A DNA stretch of 64,000 nt, from assembly GCF_028389875.1 (NCBI RefSeq), contig NC_084675.1, forward strand, positions 18,748,412 through 18,812,411. The letters are read 5' to 3'. The notes under the pieces are model-generated. The model was not told the origin of the DNA, made no database searches, and saw only the letters and a program-made list of their open reading frames with translations. The DNA comes from Rhea pennata. Its lineage: Eukaryota > Chordata > Aves > Rheiformes > Rheidae. Position numbers and translations under genes: made by a program. This document shows, piece by piece, positions 24,801-39,100 of the stretch (the stretch's first letter is position 1; each line of letters opens with the position of its first letter).

Positions 24801-27800
24801 GGATTTTTGGATTTTTGTTTTATTTATGGCTCCCTTTGTCAAATATAAATCTGAAAATTAAACATTTTAGGAGGTAGCACACCTACAAGAATGTTTTGCA
24901 AGAAGAACAGACTCCTGAGTTTTCAAACAGCTTGTCTATCCTTAGCATTAAGTTTTGTGGGTAACTTTATGGATTTGAACATGAACACAGACATCTATGG
25001 TATACTGTGCATCTCCAGTAAAAGGCATAGTTTTCTGGAAGCATTTGTAAACACTTAGTTTTTAAAGCCTGGAAAGCTGATATGGTCCCAGTTGGCTTTG
25101 ACTAGAGAATGCTACTAATGAATTTGAGGGGTTTTAACAGTAACTTACCACTAGCATATGCCAGAACTGCACTGTTTTGATTATACATTGTTTTCATTTC
25201 TATGACATTAATTTATTTTGAAGCAAGATTTATTCAGATTTATAAAAACGTGTAGTTGCACTTTGTGAGCATTTTCACCACCGACAGTGTTTATATATGG
25301 TTCCAATCCTGTAGATGCTATATGTGGTTTGCTAGAAGCTTTATGATAAACAGATAAAATTTAGAAAAGATACCAAGTAACAATTATGTCATACTTACAT
25401 AAATGAAAACTTTGAGGGGAAAGCTTGTGCTGGATTGCATACTTCTAAAATTGGTAGGACATCAATTGTTTTTATGTAAGCAAGAGCAAGACAAACTTTA
25501 ATTCATTTGTCTAAAGGTAATAGTTCCACAAAATTAACTTTCTCTCTCAAAGTGAAAGATCTGAAATAATTTCCAGGAGGTCACTGATTTTTCAAGCCAA
25601 CATTTCTCTGGAAAATGTTGACTCTATGTTTTTCTATTTACGCAAGTCAGCTAATGCTACCTTCCTTTCCAAGTGATACTAGAATGTCTAGGCAAGGCAA
25701 TAATCCTTAGATAGCATACATTAAGTGAATTATTTATTGCTTATGTCTTTGGAGATGTAAAAATGTGTCTGTTACTTATTGTGCAAAATTTTAGCTTTGT
25801 GAAATGTGCCATGTTATTTTTTGTGCAATACAATGATACTTTATACAGTAAGTCGAATTGTATTATATGTCTGGTGCACATTGATGTTTGCTGCTTCATG
25901 CTTAAACTGATAGATTTTTTTGCATGTGATTCTATACCTTTTATGGCAATATTTTTTTAAATCTACTCTAACTATTAGAAATTGTAACAGAATACCAGGA
26001 ATCAGAACAATGAAGTAACCAAAATTTCAGCCAGCTAAACATAATACGGTATACTAGCGTAAAAAACAGCAATTGAAAATATGATGTGCTCATTTTCAGT
26101 GAACACACCTTATTTCTGGTGATTTTTTTTTCTCCTGTTACTATTGACAAATATTTTTTCATATGAATGTGTGTGCCTCAGTATCTTATTAAACAACAGA
26201 ATAAGTACACACATTTTTAAAAATTATTTCTTTGTATGTGAGGGGAAAATGTATCACTTGAATGAACAAATGTTTCTTCACGCATAAGTGTACGAGCACT
26301 TTACAGACATGTGAAATGTTTTTTCGATAGAGCCAACAGGCAAACATCTGTTAATTCTATATTTTAATGTAATCTGGTGAAATACTCAGTCTGCTTTCTG
26401 ACATATTATTTAATATATATTGATTTTTTTAATGTGCCTTTTGACATTTACAAGTAAGAAATCTCATGTGTTCCTTAATTCCCCTGCCAAAGTCCAATAA
26501 TGGCTTTCACACTAAAATGAAATTTATAATAAAAATATAATAATTCTAATTCCTCACACATTTTCACCTGTGCCAGAAATCTTGTATCAGTGGAAGACAG
26601 AAGAATTTGATAACTTTTTCATGTATTGCAATGAAGGACAATACAGTGAGGAAAACCTTTCTCTGGTACACCACTAAAATTATGTAGTGAAGTTAAAAAC
26701 AAACACAAAACTGAGACTATATTTAATATAAGAAAATAAATGTATTGTATATATTTACCTCTTATATCTATAATTCTAAATATATATTCCATGTGAAACC
26801 AGAAATTCTAGTTTTTTATGAAACGTATTTATGTAGACATGACCATCTTTTTTGTTTGATGTTGCATAATCCATATTGTTAATACTTATGGATGGCTTTA
26901 ATCTGTCTGCACAGTTTGTATCATTAAAGTGCTCACTGCAAGGAATATCTGAAGAAAATGACTTCTATCTTCAAATTATCCTGCATGGCTTTTTGGCAAA
27001 TCATCAGTAATTCTGTATGCCTTTCATATATACATGATCTGAAAATATGAAAGCATAACTTGTTGAAATGAAAATATTTTGAACAGTGAAATTAAAGCTT
27101 TATGAACATAAATAGTTAGGAAGTAAAAGAGGAATAGTCTTATACAGAGCTGATTGGGATTTTTTTTAAATGTAATATGGTGATTTTTCAAAATTGAAAC
27201 ATGTTCAAGGAAGCATATCTGTTTCAATAGGAACGTTTTTTCAGGATCAGCTTATGAGAGAATTGCTCTGAAATAGCTAAGCGCGAAGAGTACTTCCTAA
27301 TTTCATATATGGACTTGAATGTAGGTCTTTCACAATCAAAGTGAATACTGAACTATGAAATCATTGGCTATTCCTGAGGCTGGACTCTTTATTCAACTTT
27401 CAAACATTGTTTTTAAACTATTTTATAGGAAAATCCAGGTCCAAACCTTCACTCTATCTTATATGAGTATCCTATTCATTCAGCTCTTAGTGATTTTGTT
27501 TGAGCTTTCTCTTTTTGAGAAAGATCTGATTTTATTTTCATGCATCATAGGAAAATTCTTTCACATTACAGTTTATTGAGGGAAGTGGAAGGCAGTTTTC
27601 CTTTGAATTTTAATCTTTTAATATTAAACAATAGCACGCAAAATAAAAATATGCTTAACACATACACTAGTAATTCCAAAGAATATTGTTAAGAAAAATG
27701 TCATAAAACTGTGAAATGTGCTTTTTAAAAATTTTTGTGCTTTGATTTGATAAGGAAGGCAAGAAGTCCTAGTCTCCAGTGCAAGCATATTTATACCAGG

Positions 27801-28965
27801 GATTTTTTTCTATGCAATATTGCGGTACACTTGTTTTTGTAGGGATTAATTTCAATGGTTAAAGTTTCTGTATCTGTGTGTTGTGTATAGAATATTTTGT
27901 TAAATGCATCAGTAGGGAAAATTTGTCTTAAATAGACAAATTATATTTTTTTAGGCTCTTTTTTGTCTAGTCTGACTTCACAAAGTCATAATCATTCTCC
28001 TTTGAACAATAGTAACAAAATAATAACTCATAAAATTGGATTGTCTCATGCGCAACACAAGTCCCTACTCTTTTACCTTCCAGAAAGAAAAATTTTGTTG
28101 TGTTATTTCTGTGAGTTTTATACTCATCTCCATATCATAGAAATAAGCTGAATTGTATTACAGTTTTAAATTGACAAAGCTTATATATTTGTTTTCAAAA
28201 TTGCGCTCAAGTAGTTGAATGGAAATTCATTGGGATTACTCTCAAGTCCATTTTCTAAACTGTGGTATAATGGATGTTTGTATAAAATCTGTAATTCTAG
28301 ATGGAGGTGGACCCTCCCATGAAGTTCCTGCGTTTTAAGACGGCCAAGGTATAGCTTGATATGAAATGGGCTCTACTTGAATGCAAAAACCTACTTGCGT
28401 CTGGGTTGGAATCCATGCTGTAGTGCAGGGAAACTGACTACTGTGATAGAAGATTAACTATTCTTGAAATGATTTAAACCAACCTAACTTTTCTCCTATA
28501 GTGTTAAACAAATTATTTTTCTCAGTGATATTGCCTGTTCAAGACAATGTTCTGTAACATGCAGATTTTTGTCATTGTTGTTGCTTTGATTTACTTTGAC
28601 TTTGTTTTTTTAAAAAAAGTTGTTTCTTAACTTTAACCTGAACTGGTAAGCTGCTTTTGGTTGTTTCCTCTGCAGTGTTTATACCACGCTAAAAAGTGTT
28701 TAATGTTTGTAAAAAATAATACAATGTCACCAAAAGTTCAGAATCAACTTTTTGTAATAATGCCTTGTGATTTGTCCAGCCTTACTGTATTTCAGACTAT
28801 TTTCCACTAAAATTATATCTAGTCACTGGTTGTCACAACTTTGGAAAATATATATTTATAAACCTGTAGCTTCTATCTGTCATTAAAGATGAATGATGAA
28901 AATTGATTGTGTCGTAAATATGAACCTATTTTAACTGAATAAACGTGAGTTCCTTTTGGTTGGCA
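21890..28965 (+). other. probable long 3' UTR of the PPP1R3-type gene, with flank
   Basis: After about 300 bp of GC-rich sequence this becomes T-rich on the plus strand, with no coding exon. Short A/T runs (for example A20 at 22448-22467) and frequent TTTTT/ATTTA words resemble a UTR. The best end signal is AATAAA at 28938. Several earlier hexamers exist, so shorter forms are possible. The UTR assignment is inference. Confidence 0.4.
28938..28943 (+). terminator. candidate poly(A) signal of the PPP1R3-type gene
   Basis: AATAAA is followed at once by a GT-rich element (GTGAGTTCCTTTTGGTTGG), a textbook cleavage-site arrangement, at the boundary where the T-rich UTR-like sequence ends. Confidence 0.45.
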
Positions 28966-31900
28966 ATTCTAAAAAAAAAGTTCTGATTTATCCGTAGTAC
29001 ACATAGGAATATATTAGGTGATGTACCTTAACATCTGAAGGCAAGTATTTAACCTTTGGGCCAGGTTTTGAAATTGAGTTGTCTTCAAATAGTCTCCATT
29101 AAGAGTGTCTTCTATGGAAGCTGATGTATGGTGAGTTATTTTGGAAATCTGGTCTTCTGATTTGTTGAAAGTAATGTTAAGTATAACTGTTACTCAAGAT
29201 CAGATGAGATTTTTGGTTGGTGTAAATGTATGTAGTTAGTTTTGTAGTCTTGTGTCTTTAACGCAGTTTACAGACATAGCCAGTATAGTGTTCTGTAGTT
29301 CAGAACAGGATGTCTGTATTTTAACTGCTTGTGGTTTTACTCTGTCCCAGTTTTACATCATTACAGTAGCTAGCAACAATTGGAGCGTTCTCTTTACAGT
29401 TTCAATGTGTAGCTGCCAAAAGCCAGTTGTAGGTACTAGAAGGTACAGGATTAAATCTTTCTTGGAGGGAGTGGCTGTCATTGGGGGGGGGGGGATTTGT
29501 GAGATGCATGAGAACTGTGTTTTTGTTTGCTCTATCGTAAAAAATTTAAATTATCCAGTGCTGAAGGAGGAAGCTTTCTAAGTCCCATGTATACTGAGCA
29601 GTTTCAACAGTAGTATTCTCTCTCTAATCAACACATACTTTCTCCCCTGGTGATGGTGATAGAGAACTGAAGCTATCTAGATATTAGTAAGCGAATCTTA
29701 GGCTCTTATAAAAAGTCTTTCCTTGTCAATTGCTGGGCTCAGAATACTTGTTTCTTGAATTCTTATAAAGCATTAGGTTTCAGTCTTCTAGTAGATAGCA
29801 CCTTATCTTACAGTGTCATGAACAGATGTCAGCTTTTTGCTGAGTAAACTTTTTAGCCCTTCTATATGATAGATAGCTACATAATCATAGGGAGAATGAA
29901 AGTTACATATCTGTTCTCATATATTTTGTATGACTTATTTTTCTGTACAACATAACTTGTTTTACTATATTCTTACAGAAATGTCTGCTTAGTTGTCTGT
30001 ATATTGTTATTACTGTTCTTGACGTCTTTGGAAAGGCAAATCAAATAAAATATAACCCCAGATTTCTTCCCTCCCCCAAGGAATGTTTTCTGATTAAATG
30101 TGAAGCTAATCTTTTTGACTAAAAGCAAACTCTTAGCTCACATAAAATATAGAATCTAGATCTGTTTCCTTAAGGTACCACTGTATATATGTTAGAGTAT
30201 AATAATCAGAATACTAGAATGTAATATTCCTGTTCTCTTTGCTAAGGCCTCTACTTTGAATTTAGAACTGCAGTTATGAATAGTTCTGAAGTTGAAAGGT
30301 GACAACTCTGGTTTAAGATTATAACAACATGACAGTGTTCTTAAATGGAAAAAAAGGCGTAGTTTTACATCATTCTCATGTGAGACTGTTCTATTCTCTA
30401 TCTGAAATAGTACTTCTGTAAATCACACAGAAGCAGAGGCCTGTGTCCAAAAAGCAGGTGGTAGAGAAAGAGCAGCTGGAGCATTTTGTCTATCAGTTAC
30501 CTCTTTGCTACGTCAGTGCATTGGAAGCATTTGTGCAATTACTCCCAACCAAGTCATAATCCATAGGGTATGTTACTACACAGCTGGGGTGATGTAGGTT
30601 TCTTTAATTTGGTCTGGGTAGAAATGGAAAAACTTTACTCAGTTAGTTATGAGGTCTTCCTTTTTCAGTTTATTCCTGAGCCAGTCTTTGCAGGTGAAGG
30701 AAAAGGGATCTTTTCGAGCGTTAAGTACTCTACTTTCATTGTACCAACTGAGCTTCATCCCATCTTCGTGGTCTTCCTGAACCCATCTTCTTGCTCCCTT
30801 TCATCTCCATGCCTTTCCCCTCCAGCAGGCAGAATCCAGAGAAAAGGCAGTAACTGTGGAAGAGATGCACTTGCATTTTATATAATTGCTTTAGATTCTT
30901 TGCTGCAACTGCACTCTGCTGATGGTACCTGTGATTGACATAACCAGTGATACTTACATAATAAAATCATAATTTATGGCAGGAGAGAGCAGAATGTGTG
31001 TATAAACACAATGATATACCTACTAGTGGAGATGAACCTATGGAAGATAATGGGAGAGTAGAAAAAAAAATCCTGAATTTTTGTCTTTATTGTGTGAACA
31101 TGTTTATCAGTCTGATTTAAGAAATTCCCTGTAGTGTAATAAAAAGCTGACAAAAGCATTTCAGTTGTTGCTGAGGATCATGCATGAAAGCAAAAAGAAA
31201 GGTAGGCAGTGGTGATATTAGAGCAGTTTTGTCAGTTTTTGCTCTACTTTGCTCTGCCAATTGGGACACAAGTTAAGGGGTTGTCATATTGCCAAGAATA
31301 TTTAATTCTCAGTCATTTTCTCCTGATCAGACACCTGCAGTGAAGAAGAGAGGGAGTAATAACTGACAGAAGGAACACACTCGTGTTCTAAGAAGTGCAG
31401 CCTTGTCCTTCTACTTTGTGGATTGTTTTTCATGGTTAGAGAAAGGTTAAAGTGCTGTACCTCCATTAAAATGGATCTCTGAGTGAAATACATCCAATAG
31501 TATAAATAATTAAACACTATAAACAAATTACAAAACAGGCTAATAGCAGAGGATGTAGAACATTAGTATTGCATTAAAATAGATCAGATGACTGAATTAT
31601 CCTTTATCAGGGAGAGGAGACTAACCGGTTCAAATACCCCTGACTAAATATCCCTGCCAATGCTTTATGCTAGGATACTGTCTGAAATATGTGGAGACAG
31701 TAAAGAAAATGCATTCAGGGCACTCCTAGGCAATCTAGGCTGCTTTCAATTTTGTCTCCAGCTCATACCATCTACAGCATACCTTGCTGGTAATTTACAT
31801 CGATAAGGCCCTGTGTCTTGCTCAAAGTGCTTTCCAAATTCTCTTATATCCATGAGGTCTAATTACCTAGGAATGGCATTCCAAAAGATGTTCAGTTTTC

Positions 31901-33206
31901 CATTAACTGATTTGCATTTCACCACATTAGAATACATCGCTGTTCTCTGTAAAAGTGGTCCTCTGTTCTTTGGGTGAATTTTGCAGTCTCTCTAAGACTG
32001 ATTCAGCTTCCATTAATGTTAAAAGCAAATTTGCCTGTTACTTCGGTGGACTAATATGTTTGCCAAAGCTCCCAATGAATCCCTGCTGGATTAATTAAAA
32101 GACTCTTCTTGATGTAGTGGATAGCACTATTCTTAGAATTTGGTAAAATTTTAGATGCCACCTCTCTCCTTGTCAAATCCCTACCTTGACAAGCTGACAG
32201 TGTTATACAGGCTGCAGGAAACAGGAAAAGGAGACCAAGGGAGAAGCAAGCTGATAAAATGAGGTTGCAGTGAATTGTTTTGTTACATGTAGTTCTGGGA
32301 GGAGTGATTCTTAAACATTTTCAGACAAGCAATATAAGTTTAATTTTTTTCTGGTCTTGAAGTTGATTTAGGAAATTAAATGACACTGAAGCTCAGTCGT
32401 CAATGCAGTGCCTTTTAGAGAAAAAAACTGCTGAAGCGGAAAAGTGGGTTGACTTCTCTTCCCAGTCCTCTCTCTCTTTCCACTGTACTGCTATCATCGT
32501 TAATGTTTTGAGTGCCACCGTGTGTTGGAAGTATATGATGGTTTCTTTTTCAACTTGGAGTGATTTAAATCTGTATGTTACCATTTGACAGCTTGGCGCA
32601 CTCCACCCTCGCTGAACTCATGTTATTGATTAATCATGTAGCATTGTTATTTTTTTTCTTTCTCTTCTCCAAAATATGCACTGCAGGTGGTCCATTTTCC
32701 TTTGTTACTATTTCTGTATTTCTGTTCTTTCAGTTGCATACCATTGTTTTTTTTTCCCTATAAATAACAATACATAATCTTTGTTATATACATGATGTGT
32801 CAAGATTCATAGGGAGAGGAAGTATTTTATTGGTTGGAAAACAGACAAAATATTAGGTGTGCAATGCTTTCAGGTTTGAAATAGATAAAAATCCTCAAAA
32901 CTGAGTATGAATTGAAAAGTGTAGCTTAAAGTTTAGCTTGTATTATTCACCTAGATAATTTGAAATAAAAAGGGGGGGTGGTATTTGTGGAGCAGAAAAG
33001 AGATGTTGACAAGAGGTAAGGTGATGATGCAGTTAACCCCTATGAGATAGAGACTTAATTACTGCTTTTAGGAGAAACATGGAAATTTTAAGTTGCTATA
33101 AAACCAATCTCCCTACTCAGTCTATTAGCATCCACTAATTTTTAAGTTCTCAAGCTTCTTTGTTAAAGATACTTTATATGTCTCCCCTCAGAATCACGAC
33201 TTGAGG
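28966..33206. other. intergenic stretch, no gene seen
   Basis: This AT-rich spacer contains a G11 run at about 29484-29494 and no recognisable exon, RNA gene or transposon. ORFs such as 30570-30938 show no family resemblance. Confidence 0.45.
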
Positions 33207-33530
33207 CCAGAGACAGTGTTTTTATTGTGAAAAATCATCTCTTTTATTCATTTTCTACAGGAGCACATACTGTCAAACAACCCCCACCCCCGCCAATTTA
33301 TACAAAAGTGTTTATAATCAAGTATGTCATAGTCCAAAACTGATACATATTCACTCCATCTCTTTGATGATTCTATTAAAAGTCTTCATTATGGATTCAC
33401 GTTGGTAAGTTTGTTTTGCATTCTCGCTCTTGCAGAGTCTGGCTTGAATCAGTATGCATTGATCTGCCTGAAGTTTGCTTCTGATGAGTTTAGTGAAACT
33501 GGGGGATTGCTTGAGGTCTAGGAGTCCTAC
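33207..33530 (-). other. unrecognised candidate terminal exon with two poly(A) signals
   Basis: On the minus strand a CAG acceptor (33533-33531) opens a frame of 59 codons (VGLLDLKQSPSF... to ...RIIKEME) ending in TGA at 33353-33351. About 100 bp of apparent 3' UTR follows with AATAAA at 33248-33243 and again at 33226-33221. The peptide is charged and possibly helical (KTFNRIIKEME). I do not recognise it and found no partner exon upstream. It may be the last exon of an unknown gene, a noncoding RNA, or chance. Confidence 0.3.
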
Positions 33531-36035
33531 CTGGGTAGTATGTATCAAACACAGGTGAATAATTTCCTTTTGTAATGTAGTTCAGGCAATTAGGTAGCTT
33601 ATACAAAGATATGAAAACAATACTCACTTCAATAGATGCCCTTCGGTCTAAATAGTTGCAGAACTAAGGATCTAAGATCTAAGCATCTCAGATCTCAGAA
33701 CATCTAAGAACATCTCAGAACATCTAAGATCTAAGCCCTCAGCAAGAAGAAAGGCACCTACGTATCGCTGCTCCTGATTGCAGTAGTACTGGGAGATTTA
33801 ATAAATCACTTCAAGGTCATAGCAAACTCTAAAAGAGCCAGGAACAGAGAGGTTTGTGGTCCTCTTCCTTAAACAAAAGGACATCCCTTCTCCAACTGTT
33901 TGGCATAAAAGAAAGGTGGAATTCTGCTTCAGATGGCTTCTCCAGAAAGTTGTCATTTATTCATGCTCATGTGTATCTTATAAACTCTACTAATACACAG
34001 ATGAGGGCAAAATTTGAGGGAGAGACCAGACTTTCCAGTTTCTACTATTTCTCAAGTTATGTGATTAGTTCCTTAGGGATTTACAGGAGTGACTCTTTCA
34101 TATTTCATTGATCAAAAGGAAAGAATACAAATATTTTCAACGCAAATGTACATAATGCTTTACAATGCTCCAGACTAACCTTAAAGGGAAATCCAAAAAA
34201 GGTCATATATGGCAGCAAATGAAGGGCATATCATTAATTACTCCCTTGTGAAGATGAAGAGAGTAGAGCTGAAGAAACAACAACCTGAAACATTTTCATG
34301 CATTCCTATGTTCATTAGCCTGCACTCATTCTAATTTGAATGAAAATTTCCTTTCAGAAGGTGCACAGGGCAGTTAAAGACCAAAACTAACATGGAGTCT
34401 GTAACAGAGACAAGGATCAAAATTCCATGTCTCCAGGCCTTGACTGTTGTCAAAGGTCTGTCAGGAATACTTCATGATGCTGTGAATAATGGTTAAGTAC
34501 TCACCATTATTAAAGCACTTAATTCAGGTTTACTTGAGCTTTTTGCTTATCCACCATTGCCAAGACAGGACTCCTCTAGAACAACCAAACACACACTTTC
34601 TTCTTAATCACTTTCCAGTTCAAATTTGTAAGAAGAGAGAGTCTTGTCTTAGACATAGAGTGGTCTGTCTGTTGGCAAGGGGTTCACCTGAGACTTGTTT
34701 AGGAAAGCTTTAGATCTTCAGATTTCAAAAAAAAAAAAAACATGAATTGTTTTAACATCCTTTCAGATCTTAAAATAGGGCCTACATTTTTATATATTAC
34801 AAAGTTTTAAAAAGAAGTTCCTGTATAACCTGTGGTATATTTCAGCCCATCTAGAATGGCTGCAGTATCAAAGTAACTTCCAAAGAAATTATAACCCTAC
34901 CTTTGTCTTCTTATATGGATTAAACATTCCTGTTTCCTCTTAGATCAACTTAAATACGCTTCATTTATGCTCCTGTTGTTTTGTGGTTACTTAAAACCAC
35001 TATTGTAAAATAGGGGACAAAAGCTTTAGTTTAGAGCTCTGTTGAACTCTTGGATTTTCCCCAAATGTTAGTCTGCACAACTTAGCCCTGCCCTTAGATG
35101 TCACATCAAATTTGAATGCATATTTGTGAATTCATTAAAGGTTAAGTGTAACGGAGTCAGCTGCTTTAGTTTACTGGTTTAGGAAATGAAAGTTTCAGTT
35201 TATTCCCATTATGTCCTCATGGCAGCAGCGCACATACTTCTTCCTAGAGATAGGCATATAGGTTTAAATTATAAACCAAAGTATTACTGATCACAGAGTT
35301 TTTAAGACTGCTCTTCTGAGATCACCACAATTGCTAAGCACAAGAGGTAAAATTTCTTAATTACTTGTGACATACATAGTGTTTGCTTAGTCTAGACAAG
35401 AAATACAGTCTAAACCATCCACTTGAGAACCCTGATAAACTGTATCATTGTGTGAGTTTTGCATACTAAGACAGTAAGTCAGAAGACAAGGACTATACCT
35501 TTGTAAGGGCTTAACTATTTGATTACATAATAAAGTGAAGAGGGAAAACATACGGGATTCTAGATCTGTGAAGTAGTACAACGTGTAAAAATCAGAGAGG
35601 TAGTTTGAATAGCTTCTCCTTTTTGGTATCATCTTGGTAACTATAATTAGGAAAAATATTAAAAGGTTAGGGAGACACTGCTTTTCCACTATCTTAGGAG
35701 TATAAAAAAAATAGGGAAAGCTGTAGTTCACAATAAGTCATGTGCCTATTACAGAGTTACCATGTTAATATACTAAGGCTGTTGTATATTAAATTGGATT
35801 GTCAAATGACTCTTGGGAGGTACCTAGTTTAACAAATATATTTTTTGCTTTCTAAAATAGCATAGGTTGGAAGTCTCAAAGTTACATAAATGAGGCAATT
35901 TAGATTAAGAAAAAGCCCTAGTCAGTTTGCAGATGTTAAACATTTTAGCACTGCAATTACTTATCTTGTATGTGAAAAGTGATACATTTTTCAGGTTGCC
36001 CAAATTGATTTTTTTCCACTGATTTATGACAAACT
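33531..36035. other. intergenic stretch, no gene seen
   Basis: AT-rich spacer lies between the candidate exon and the 3' end of GCSH. It contains a short degenerate repeat of AGATCTAAG-like words at 33658-33737 and an A-run at about 34728-34741. No exon of the neighbouring candidate was found. Confidence 0.45.
33658..33737 (+). repeat. short degenerate tandem repeat
   Basis: ATCTAAG, ATCTCAG and AACATCTAAG words recur in irregular order over about 80 bp, a small local duplication cluster. Confidence 0.6.
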
Positions 36036-36057
36036 ACACTGAAATATTTTATAAGGG

Positions 36058-36063
36058 TTTATT
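36058..36063 (-). terminator. GCSH poly(A) signal
   Basis: AATAAA on the minus strand begins only 13 bases after the stop codon and is followed by a GT element (GTGTAGTTTGTC). This implies a very short 3' UTR of about 30-45 bases. Confidence 0.6.
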
Positions 36064-36076
36064 TCAGTATTCCAGC

Positions 36077-36174
36077 TCAGTCCTCAATAGATTTTATGTA
36101 TCTCTCATAAGCATCTTCATTCATCAGTTCATCAAGTTCAGTGGGGTTTTCCACAGTCATCTTTATAAGCCAAC
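36077..36174 (-). CDS. GCSH: GCSH exon 5 (terminal)
   Basis: This exon completes Gly and encodes [18 protein letters not shown] through YIKSIED, stop TGA at 36079-36077. The acceptor is TTACAG. Confidence 0.96.
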
Positions 36175-39100
36175 CTGTAATTAAGAAATTAGAAAGAAAC
36201 ACAGTTGCTAATATCCTACTAGAAAGAGAGATTCATGTTACTTCCTTAGAAAAATACTCCCTCATAAAAATTCCCCATACAAATTCTGTAACACTGTGGT
36301 AGAATCAGCAGGACTTCACTGTCTTATACCAGTAAAGTAATGTTTAGATACTTGAAAAAATGTCTGTTACAAGAAATGTTACAAGAAATGGTCCGAGTCA
36401 GACCAGTTAGCTAAAGTAGTATTGTCTCTGACAGCAGCATTAAAGAAATACTATTTAGAGAGAGGAAAAACACCCGACCCTATCCCTCCAGTATCTTGAG
36501 ATGTTACAGGATAAAAAATTAAAATGCAATGAAGGGAAATAAAACTAAATTCAAGCTCAATCCATGACTAAAAAGAAAACATTACAAAGAAGTTGGCAGC
36601 AAGGACAAGACTGCAATAATGCTTTCATGCTATAAGTTTTATTGGGCTTGAGCTATATTCAATACATTCAATTTTAAGCCTCCACACCATTAAACTTGAA
36701 GAATTAAAAGCCACATATCTACCTGTGAGAGCAAGCAACACTGTCAGGATCCAGACAGTATCCTTTATTGAAAGATAAAAATGACATCTTACCATCTTGA
36801 TAACAAGATTTATTGACAAGCCCTGGATTTTCTGCAAGGGCAGCATTAATTTCAGTCACTTCTCCAGTGAGAGGAGAATAGAGTTCACTAGCGGCTTTCA
36901 CACTTTCCAGTGCTCCAAACTCATCTGAAACATAGAATATGATTTAATGCTCCTAGGAGGAATATATGAAATGATTTAGTTTTGTAGACAGATACTCTGA
37001 TGATGACCTGGCCAATAAAAGTAGTGCCTTAATATTGAACAAGGAAACTTTCAAAGAGGCTGAAGTCATCAACAGTATGACAGTGATCAGAAGTACTAAA
37101 TTTGAAGTTTATGCTCCTCAATTATTTTAGGGAACTTGTAAAATACTGGCTACTATAATAGTATCTGGCTAATACAGAAGGGATGGATATGTCTTATATT
37201 TGTCTGGTCCTTTAGTTAAAACCCTACAGCATGATCCAGCTCTTGCTGCAACCGGTCTAAATGGGCCTTCTATGTACTACTAAAACCTTTCTCTGTATAA
37301 GTTGGCTACAAAACAGATGCAGCCATAGTTTCAGAAGTCTCAGGGCTTTTTTTGGAAATGCTATCAAATATCATTTACACTCATTGGAAAATACACATTA
37401 GTGTTTAGGAGTACCACACTGGAACCATCCAGCTGTCCTTCCTTTTTTTTTTTGTATTTTATATGCAGTTATGAAAACGGTGCCTGAGGCAACATTAATC
37501 AGAGTAACTCTAAACCACAGAGAAGCAAGACAGGCTGGAGGAACGTGGTGCAGTCAGAAGACAGTTAGGCATGAGCACAAGGAATCAGAGAAGACCTGGA
37601 ATTAGATTAAGGCTAGAACTGGTAGGAAAGCAAGAACTAAATGGAAATGAAATTCCTTCTGATAAAATAAAACTACAAGTTGGTTAATTAAAGCCCTAAA
37701 CAGGAAGAGCTTTTGTGTAACATTCACTATTCAAACCAACATACAGATTTGGCTGAAACAGTTCTATGGGGACCCATTACACAAGAAAGATGTCAAAAGA
37801 AAGGCCTGACATTTTACCTCAGCAAATTTATATTCTTGTTCTGCAACATCTCAAGCTAATGATAAGTGCTCCATATAAATACAAAATAGACTTTTCCTTT
37901 CTACTTGCTAATGCTCACTCTTCTATAACATATAAAGTTACATAACTGCATGATTAAGAGTGTAACAATTTCTAAGTTCCTAATGGGTAAAACAACCTAT
38001 CACTGCAGTTGATACCAAAAATTAATGAGTTTGTATGTTTACAAAAAAATGAGAGCTTGATATCAATTAAACCTTACTGTTTCTTACATTGCAATTCATG
38101 AAATGCATAGTTGCAGAATCACAGATAAGCTTGCCTAAAACCTAGCAAGGAGTTGAAATCAAAGCATAAAAAAGTGTATTTTAAAACCAGAGTATAAATA
38201 GAATTACTATAAAAACGTATTTCAAGTATTTAGTTTTTAAATAAATGTCTTCACAGTTTAAAAGGTAGATTGTCTCTGCTGTTACGCATGGCCTAAGATT
38301 ATTTAGTTTTATCTGACAGTTAAGAGTCTGAAAATAAAGCTGCTATCTTAGAAATACCTGAATTAATTTTGCGTCCAGAAGATGTATAATGGTATTAACA
38401 AAAAAAAATTAATTCATAAAATTCAACTTTGCAAAGGCTGAGTGGGATAAGTATAATGATTATTTCATTAGAAACTATAGCTGAACTTACCATGTTTATT
38501 CAACTTGGTCCCAACCTCTGGAAGACTACAATAAACAACATCTCCTAATGCTTCCTTAAAAGAAAAACAAATAAATTAAAGCATACATTAAAGAAACTGT
38601 ATGTAAGAGATATTTGATATAGTAACTCCAGAACTAATGGAGTATTCAAGTTTTCTCCCCCCTCTCTTGCCACCTGTCTCCCACTTCAGTTCTCATTCTT
38701 TTTAAGGATTACACGTTCATAATGGAAGTCACTTTGGGTTTTTTTTGGTTAAAAAACCCCAATCTCTGAAAATGTAATGAAAATCATGCCCCAGGTGACA
38801 AATTACTGTTTATCTATTATAGTATTGATAATCCTAAGGCTGAGCGATAGGGATTATATAGAGAGTTCTTCAGGCAGGATGGGAAAATATCTGCTGGTCT
38901 TCTTAGAGAACCACTGACCGCTATTATCATAGATTAAGACATATATGCTACATCGTACTTCAATTCACAGTTGTTCTTTAGCCAGAAGAGTTCCATAACA
39001 TTCAAGTTCAAGTGGAATTTGGCCTGAAAAGTACATGGCAACCTCTTCATATAACTGTATGGTTATATGCTCTCCATAGGCTTCATCTGAAGTGATTAAG

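Noticed and set aside
35387-35731. 114-aa minus-strand ORF between the orphan exon and GCSH
   Set aside because: It is Tyr/Phe/Leu-rich AT-driven translation without splice context or any recognised family.
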